From: Streptococcus pseudopneumoniae ATCC BAA-960 = CCUG 49455
GTDB taxonomy: Bacteria; Bacillota; Bacilli; Lactobacillales; Streptococcaceae
Length of the DNA stretch: 22,151 nucleotides
Assembly (NCBI RefSeq): GCF_002087075.1
Contig: NZ_MWSM01000063.1
Span: 1 to 22,151 of the forward strand
Direction: 5' to 3'
A model generated the notes under the pieces. That model was not told the DNA's origin, did not search any database, and was given only the letters and a program-made list of their open reading frames with translations. Below are positions 18,977 to 22,151 of the stretch, one piece after another. The translations under genes and the position numbers were made by a program. Position 1 is the stretch's first letter. Each line of letters starts with the position of its first letter.

Positions 18977-19275
18977 AAAGATAACCCCAGGCACATAGGA
19001 ATGCTCAACCTTTCAGTCTACCCCATTCTGGGACCCAGCGTTTATCCTTCACAAGTTATCTTATTGAGTTCATTATATCACACTTATGGAAAATGTAAAG
19101 AAATTTGTATAGTATTTTTAAATGAATTGATGAAAAATCAAATACCTTTCAGAGCTAAGGAACTTTAAATAATAAATAAAACTCTTGAAATATTTGGGCT
19201 TATATGCTAGAATGTAGTTAGTGTATAAGGTTCATTAGAACACCAAAGCCCCTAACTACTGCCATAGTTAAGGGC
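18926..19275 (+). repeat. long direct repeat, right copy (matches 17301-17660)
   Basis: Right-hand copy of the direct repeat flanking the DUF3644 gene. Homologous recombination between the copies would delete the intact gene in one step, so the gene is expected to be present or absent among strains. Confidence 0.85.
18975..19065 (-). ncRNA. predicted structured small RNA, copy 2 (convergent to the DUF3644 gene)
   Basis: The minus-strand promoter TTTACA (19099-19094), 16-bp spacer, TGATATAAT (19080-19072) is strong. A transcript of about 90 nt from about 19065 would be closed by an 8-bp helix, AAGATAAC near the 5' end with GTTATCTT near the 3' end (DNA 19055-19062 and 18978-18985). T-rich DNA follows, so the helix doubles as a terminator. 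Inside are CTGGGTCCCAG and pairings GAATG/CATTC and CCCAG/CTGGG. The 3' end falls on the DUF3644 stop codon. No coding potential or known family is seen. It could be an RNA antitoxin or guide partner of the HEPN protein, or an unrelated small RNA. Confidence 0.55.
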
Positions 19276-19281
19276 TTTTTT
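19220..19281 (+). ncRNA. Fst/par-type antisense RNA (antitoxin), copy 3
   Basis: Promoter TTGAAA (19185-19190), 17-bp spacer, TGC TAGAAT (19205-19213). The RNA shares the 16-nt GTATAAGGTTCATTAG with the toxin-1 gene start on the opposite strand, so it can pair with that mRNA over its start codon. The hairpin AAAGCCCCTAACTA / TAGTTAAGGGCTTT has one mismatch and is followed by TTTTTT; as a near-palindrome it can also stop the converging toxin transcript. This is the arrangement of par/Fst loci (convergent RNAs, shared terminator, short direct repeats). Confidence 0.8.
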
Positions 19282-19328
19282 GACGTATCTTAGCGATTTA
19301 ACGGGTGTTTATAGGCTAGTCATTCGGT

Positions 19329-19427
19329 CTACTTCTTACCATCTAGCCATTTGCAGACGAAATACAAGATAATTCCAGCTATAACATCCGCTATAATAGT
19401 AAGAGCAAGCTCTGGTATAAGGTTCAT
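19329..19427 (-). CDS. Fst-like type I toxin peptide 1
   Basis: A 32-residue membrane peptide: MNLIPELALTIIADVI, then AGIILYFVCKWL, ending DGKK. One hydrophobic helix followed by the charged KWLDGKK tail is the Fst-family pattern. Overproduced Fst peptides damage the membrane and nucleoid. GAGAGGAGGTG (19434-19444) lies 8 nt before the ATG. Its own promoter is at 19486-19514 and its transcript converges on antisense RNA copy 3. The start region is complementary to all four antisense RNAs in the window. The family is assigned by layout and composition. Confidence 0.85.
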   Translation of the reverse strand: MNLIPELALTIIADVIAGIILYFVCKWLDGKK

Positions 19428-19514
19428 TAGTTTCACCTCCTCTCACGAACCCATAGGAACGTAATCGGTAACCGATGACAAAAGTATTATACCACACTAA
19501 ATTTAGATCATCAA
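19428..19514 (-). promoter_or_regulatory. toxin-1 promoter and folded leader
   Basis: TTGATG (19514-19509), 17-bp spacer, TGG TATAAT (19494-19486). The leader of about 50 nt starts with the palindrome ATCGGTTACCGAT (a 6-bp hairpin). It also contains TTCCT, which can pair with AGGAG of the Shine-Dalgarno sequence, a likely way to delay translation until the antisense RNA has bound. Toxin-2 has the same leader. Confidence 0.7.
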
Positions 19515-19562
19515 GGTCACTTAATGCTTGAACTATTGTAGATTATATGCTAAAATGTAGTT

Positions 19563-19626
19563 AGTTGATAAGGTTCATTAGAACACCAAAGCCCTTAACT
19601 ATTGCCGTAGTTAAGGGCTTTTTTGA
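19563..19626 (+). ncRNA. Fst/par-type antisense RNA (antitoxin), copy 4
   Basis: Promoter TTGAAC (19528-19533), 17-bp spacer, TGC TAAAAT (19548-19556), placed back to back with the toxin-1 promoter. The RNA contains TGATAAGGTTCATTAG, which pairs with the toxin-2 start region with one G-U wobble. The terminator stem is perfect over 14 bp (AAAGCCCTTAACTA / TAGTTAAGGGCTTT), followed by T's. Confidence 0.8.
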
Positions 19627-19671
19627 CGTATCTTAGCGATTTAACGGGTGTTGATAGGCTAGTCACTCGGT

Positions 19672-19770
19672 CTACCCCTTACTATCTAGCCATCTGCAGA
19701 CGAAATACAAGATAATTCCAGCTATAACATCCGCTATAATAGTAAGAGCGAGCTCTATGATAAGGCTCAT
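19672..19770 (-). CDS. Fst-like type I toxin peptide 2
   Basis: A 32-residue paralogue of toxin 1, beginning MSLIIELALTIIADVI, with an identical AGIILYFVC core and the tail RWLDSKG. It differs from toxin 1 at N2S, P5I, K26R, G30S and K32G. The ribosome-binding site GAGAGGAGGTG is at the same spacing as in toxin 1. Its transcript converges on antisense RNA copy 4. The N2S change (AAC to AGC) lies inside the antisense-pairing segment but leaves a G-U pair. Confidence 0.85.
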   Translation of the reverse strand: MSLIIELALTIIADVIAGIILYFVCRWLDSKG

Positions 19771-19857
19771 TAGTTTCACCTCCTCTCACGAACCCATAGG
19801 AACGTAATCGGTAACCGATGACAAAAATAGTATACCACAATAAATTTATATCATCAA
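19771..19857 (-). promoter_or_regulatory. toxin-2 promoter and folded leader
   Basis: TTGATG (19857-19852), 17-bp spacer, TGG TATACT (19837-19829). The leader matches that of toxin 1, including ATCGGTTACCGAT. The -10 is TATACT instead of TATAAT, so strength may differ. Confidence 0.7.
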
Positions 19858-19958
19858 GGTCACTTAATGCTTGAAATATAGGGTCTAGGCGACAAAGTCT
19901 TTAAAATCAGAAAAACGTATAGTATCAGATGTATAAAAGCTTGATGTTATATCAATTA

Positions 19959-20013
19959 AAAAAGTGGATAGGAAAGTTTTCTGATTATCAGAATTCCTTC
20001 CTATCCACTTTTT
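19959..20013. terminator. terminator of the lppC-like gene
   Basis: Perfect 16-bp stem AAAAAGTGGATAGGAA (19959-19974) / TTCCTATCCACTTTTT (19998-20013). The loop itself contains the palindrome TTCTGATTATCAGAA, so the hairpin is unusually long. The A-run reads as a T-run on the minus strand, 48 nt after the gene's stop. It also insulates the accessory region from the other direction. The 80 bp between 19876 and 19958 show nothing recognisable. Confidence 0.9.
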
Positions 20014-20060
20014 GAAGATTGTAAGTTAACCTTAGTTTATATAGAATCAGCTTATTTGTT

Positions 20061-20918
20061 TTATTTATTAAAACCTTGCAAAGCCTTTTGGCGTTCTTCC
20101 ACTTGACCTTTAGCATCCAATTTATTGCCAGCGTAGACAGCTGTTTCCCATGATCCGTACATTGGATTTGGGAAGATGATGAATTTTTCACCGAATTCTT
20201 TTTGCAATTCTTCAAGTTGTTTATCACGGTCAGATTCAGAAATCTTCGAAAAATCTGCAAAGTCTACGAGGTTATCACCAAATAGTAATACTAGATTAGT
20301 TTTCTCTTGAACTGCTTGGCGACGCCCTTCTTTGGATTTTACACCACTTTCTAAGAGCATGAGGTGATCACGCCCTTGTACAGGGATTCCTTCGTTTTCT
20401 AGATTTTTAATCGTAGCATCTATTTGATTAACTGAGCGGTCAGAAATATAGTAAATTTGGATGCCGTTTTGATTGGCAAATTGAAGAAACGTCTTGGCTC
20501 CTGGGACGGCTTTTGCTGCAGCTTTTTGAACCCAAATATCCCAATTTTCAGGTGTGAATGCTGTTCCGTCTTTGATATTTTGAACTTGATAAGGACTATT
20601 ATCTAAGACTGTTTCATCTAAGTCCAAAATGATTGAATAAGGCTTGTCTGATTCTGTTTTCAGTAATTCCTTTAGACGATCTGTGGCAACATTATAACCT
20701 TGTAGATACAAGGCTTTGGTTTCAGCTGATTTTTGATACCAAAGGGTTGACATAGTATTTTCTCTTGACCGTAGTTGGTCATATGTCATTGTAATCTGAT
20801 TATCAGATGAGCTCTTATTGCTTGTCTGTGTTTCTGTAGACTTTGTTGCACAACTAGATAATAAGACGACAGATGCAAGTGCAGAAAGGATTGTAACAGT
20901 AGTTTTTGCTGATTTCAT
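20061..20918 (-). CDS. lppC: lipoprotein acid phosphatase, e(P4)/LppC class
   Basis: A 285-residue surface lipoprotein of the class C (DDDD) acid phosphatases in the HAD superfamily, which dephosphorylate nucleotides and related monophosphates outside the membrane. The signal peptide ends in lipobox LSSC (C23). The catalytic motif is ILDLDETVLDNSPY (D99, D101), and the later motif is LLFGDNLVDFAD. I choose ATG 20918 (MKSAKTTV) because AGGAG lies 7 nt upstream; an upstream in-frame start would add nine residues without a site. It has its own promoter and terminator. Homologues are known as LppC in streptococci and e(P4) in Haemophilus. Confidence 0.9.
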   Translation of the reverse strand: MKSAKTTVTILSALASVVLLSSCATKSTETQTSNKSSSDNQITMTYDQLRSRENTMSTLWYQKSAETKALYLQGYNVATDRLKELLKTESDKPYSIILDLDETVLDNSPYQVQNIKDGTAFTPENWDIWVQKAAAKAVPGAKTFLQFANQNGIQIYYISDRSVNQIDATIKNLENEGIPVQGRDHLMLLESGVKSKEGRRQAVQEKTNLVLLFGDNLVDFADFSKISESDRDKQLEELQKEFGEKFIIFPNPMYGSWETAVYAGNKLDAKGQVEERQKALQGFNK

Positions 20919-20949
20919 GAAATATCTCCTATTCATTAATTTCATAAAT

Positions 20950-20978
20950 AGTATAGCACGAGAGAAAAGTTAAGGCAA
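20950..20978 (-). promoter_or_regulatory. promoter of the lppC-like gene
   Basis: Minus-strand TTGCCT (20978-20973), 17-bp spacer, TATACT (20955-20950). The predicted start is about 25 nt before the ATG. Confidence 0.75.
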
Positions 20979-21121
20979 GTCATTCTCTGACTATGGATGA
21001 AGATTCTATAGAAGTTAATGCAGTGAAAAAAAGAGATTACTAACTTGAAATGCAGTCTCACCTCTAATTATTGACATTTCAGGAAAAATCGCAGTAAAAA
21101 CGGCACAGCCTTCTTTAAATG

Positions 21122-21130
21122 TGATATAAT
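21122..21130 (+). promoter_or_regulatory. extended -10 promoter of the SPFH gene
   Basis: TGATATAAT (21122-21130). The -35 region (GGCACA, 21102-21107) is poor. A TTGACA at 21071 is too far upstream to serve as its -35. The leader of about 23 nt holds GGAGG (21148-21152). Confidence 0.6.
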
Positions 21131-21159
21131 ACTAGAAAAATACTTGTGGAGGTTCCATT

Positions 21160-22059
21160 ATGGCAATATTTTTCATGATTTTTCTGATTGTTTGTGTGCT
21201 CCTATTGGTGATAGTCACACTGAGTACAGTTTATGTGGTTCGTCAGCAGTCGGTGGCGATTATTGAACGCTTTGGGAAATACCAAAAGGTTTCCAACAGC
21301 GGTATTCATATTCGCTTGCCTTTTGGGATTGACTCGATTGCAGCACGCATTCAGTTGCGCTTGCTGCAAAGTGATATTGTGGTTGAGACCAAGACCAAGG
21401 ACAATGTGTTCGTGATGATGAATGTAGCGACTCAGTACCGTGTCAATGAGCAGAGCGTGACAGATGCCTACTATAAACTCATGCGTCCAGAATCTCAGAT
21501 TAAATCTTATATCGAAGATGCTCTTCGCTCTTCTGTTCCCAAATTAACCTTGGACGAATTGTTTGAGAAAAAAGATGAGATTGCCCTTGAAGTTCAACAC
21601 CAAGTAGCAGAAGAAATGACCACTTACGGCTACATTATCGTGAAAACCTTGATTACTAAGGTGGAGCCAGATGCAGAAGTTAAGCAATCCATGAATGAAA
21701 TCAATGCGGCGCAACGCAAACGGGTCGCAGCGCAAGAATTGGCAGAAGCCGATAAGATTAAAATTGTCACTGCAGCTGAAGCCGAAGCAGAAAAAGACCG
21801 CCTTCATGGTGTGGGGATTGCCCAACAACGTAAGGCAATTGTGGATGGCTTAGCAGAGTCTATCACCGAACTCAAGGAAGCCAATGTTGGCATGACAGAA
21901 GAACAAATCATGTCCATCCTATTGACCAACCAGTATTTGGATACCTTGAACACCTTTGCCTCTAAAGGAAATCAAACTATCTTTTTACCAAATACGCCAA
22001 ATGGTGTGGATGATATCCGTACACAAATCTTGTCAGCTCTTCGCGCTGAGAAGAAATAA
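21160..22059 (+). CDS. SPFH/band-7 membrane protein (stomatin/QmcA-like)
   Basis: A 299-residue protein with one N-terminal membrane helix (about 3-27), then the SPFH domain (QQSVAIIERFGKYQKVSNSGIHIRLPFG and RLLQSDIVVETKTKDNVFVMMNVATQYRV). An Ala/Glu-rich coiled coil follows (about 185-225, AAQRKRVAAQELAEADKIKI), then a short C-terminal tail. Such proteins assemble into oligomeric membrane scaffolds and often support proteases or membrane domains; a specific partner cannot be deduced here. GGAGG lies 7 nt before the ATG. Single-gene unit with its own terminator. Confidence 0.92.
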   Translation: MAIFFMIFLIVCVLLLVIVTLSTVYVVRQQSVAIIERFGKYQKVSNSGIHIRLPFGIDSIAARIQLRLLQSDIVVETKTKDNVFVMMNVATQYRVNEQSVTDAYYKLMRPESQIKSYIEDALRSSVPKLTLDELFEKKDEIALEVQHQVAEEMTTYGYIIVKTLITKVEPDAEVKQSMNEINAAQRKRVAAQELAEADKIKIVTAAEAEAEKDRLHGVGIAQQRKAIVDGLAESITELKEANVGMTEEQIMSILLTNQYLDTLNTFASKGNQTIFLPNTPNGVDDIRTQILSALRAEKK

Positions 22060-22065
22060 TAGACT

Positions 22066-22091
22066 AAAGAGCTTGGCAACAGGCTCTTTTT
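22066..22091 (+). terminator. terminator of the SPFH gene
   Basis: Stem AAAGAGCTTG (22066-22075) / CAGGCTCTTT (22080-22089), tetraloop GCAA, one wobble, T-run to 22091. Confidence 0.9.
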
Positions 22092-22134
22092 GCATTGCGT
22101 TTATTAAGAAAAACAAAAAATATTGATATACATT

Positions 22135-22151
22135 TATACTCAATGAAAATC
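22135..22151 (-). repeat. end of a BOX element, cut by the window edge
   Basis: TATACTCAATGAAAATC is the reverse complement of the boxC end of a BOX element (compare 8781-8797). The element would continue beyond the window in inverted orientation. Confidence 0.75.

Larger units (their letters stand above)
19200..19876 (+). repeat. tandem duplication of a toxin-antitoxin unit of about 343 bp
   Basis: Unit 1 (about 19200-19533) and unit 2 (about 19543-19876) each hold an antisense-RNA gene, a convergent toxin gene and the toxin promoter, in the same order and with high identity. Both end with CACTTAATGCTTGAA. After unit 2 that sequence leads only to a bare -35-like TTGAAA (19870-19875) with no antisense RNA behind it, suggesting a further unit once followed. 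Confidence 0.85.

Noticed and set aside
17223..19626. Four short repeated segments that might suggest a CRISPR-like array
   Set aside because: Spacing is irregular (about 370, 1620 and 340 bp), the repeats contain promoters and terminators, and no cas genes are present. They are antisense-RNA genes.
21071..21076. TTGACA upstream of the SPFH gene as its -35
   Set aside because: It is about 48 bp from the clear TATAAT, far outside the normal 16-18 bp spacing, and no -10 lies at the right distance.

Overview
The window is a stretch of chromosome from a mitis-group Streptococcus (S. pneumoniae, S. mitis, S. pseudopneumoniae or a close relative). This follows from the gene content (GlpO-type glycerophosphate oxidase, dltXABCD, adcRCBA with a ZinT-fused AdcA, an Mga-like regulator), from a BOX repeat whose core nearly matches the classical pneumococcal boxA, and from the A+T-rich, extended -10 promoters. 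From memory of pneumococcal maps, the order dus-hslO-mga-like-glpKOF-dlt-adc is the standard one. The two flanks are not: a small serine-rich lipoprotein precedes dus where I expect cbpA, and the fucose locus I expect beyond adcA is replaced by an accessory region plus an lppC-like gene.

Layout. 1-941: operon debris, then a lipoprotein gene with its own strong promoter and a terminator shared with dus. 948-2787 (minus): hslO and dusB overlap as a translationally coupled pair. 2952-4379: Mga/HTH-type regulator. 4457-8688: glycerol regulon glpK-glpO-glpF under a promoter carrying a CcpA cre site. 8691-8797: BOX element. 8878-13478: dlt operon for D-alanylation of teichoic acids, including the tiny dltX. 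13488-17126: zinc-uptake operon adcR-adcC-adcB-adcA with an AdcR box at its promoter.

17127-19960 is the accessory region and the most interesting part. It holds four copies of an antisense-RNA gene of the Fst/par type I toxin-antitoxin kind (strong extended -10 promoter, a 14-nt segment complementary to a toxin start site, then a hairpin terminator). Only two copies face an intact 32-residue membrane-peptide toxin gene (19329-19427 and 19672-19770, minus). The first two copies are orphans. Between them and the toxins sits a DUF3644-type gene with a HEPN RNase motif (R96-N-I-S-T-H101). Its 3' end converges on a predicted compact structured RNA of about 90 nt with its own promoter. The last 17 codons of that gene, the whole small-RNA gene and the antisense-RNA gene are duplicated upstream, where the rest of the gene has been lost. 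The region therefore reads as a tandemly amplified toxin-antitoxin/defence cassette with an internal deletion.

20061-22151: an e(P4)/LppC-like acid phosphatase lipoprotein (minus), an SPFH/band-7 membrane protein (plus), and the first 17 bases of another BOX element at the window edge.

How the genes work together: glpKOF imports, phosphorylates and oxidises glycerol (GlpO produces H2O2). dltXABCD modifies the envelope. adcRCBA imports zinc under zinc-sensing repression. The accessory region probably serves plasmid-like maintenance or phage defence, but that is inference from family resemblance only.
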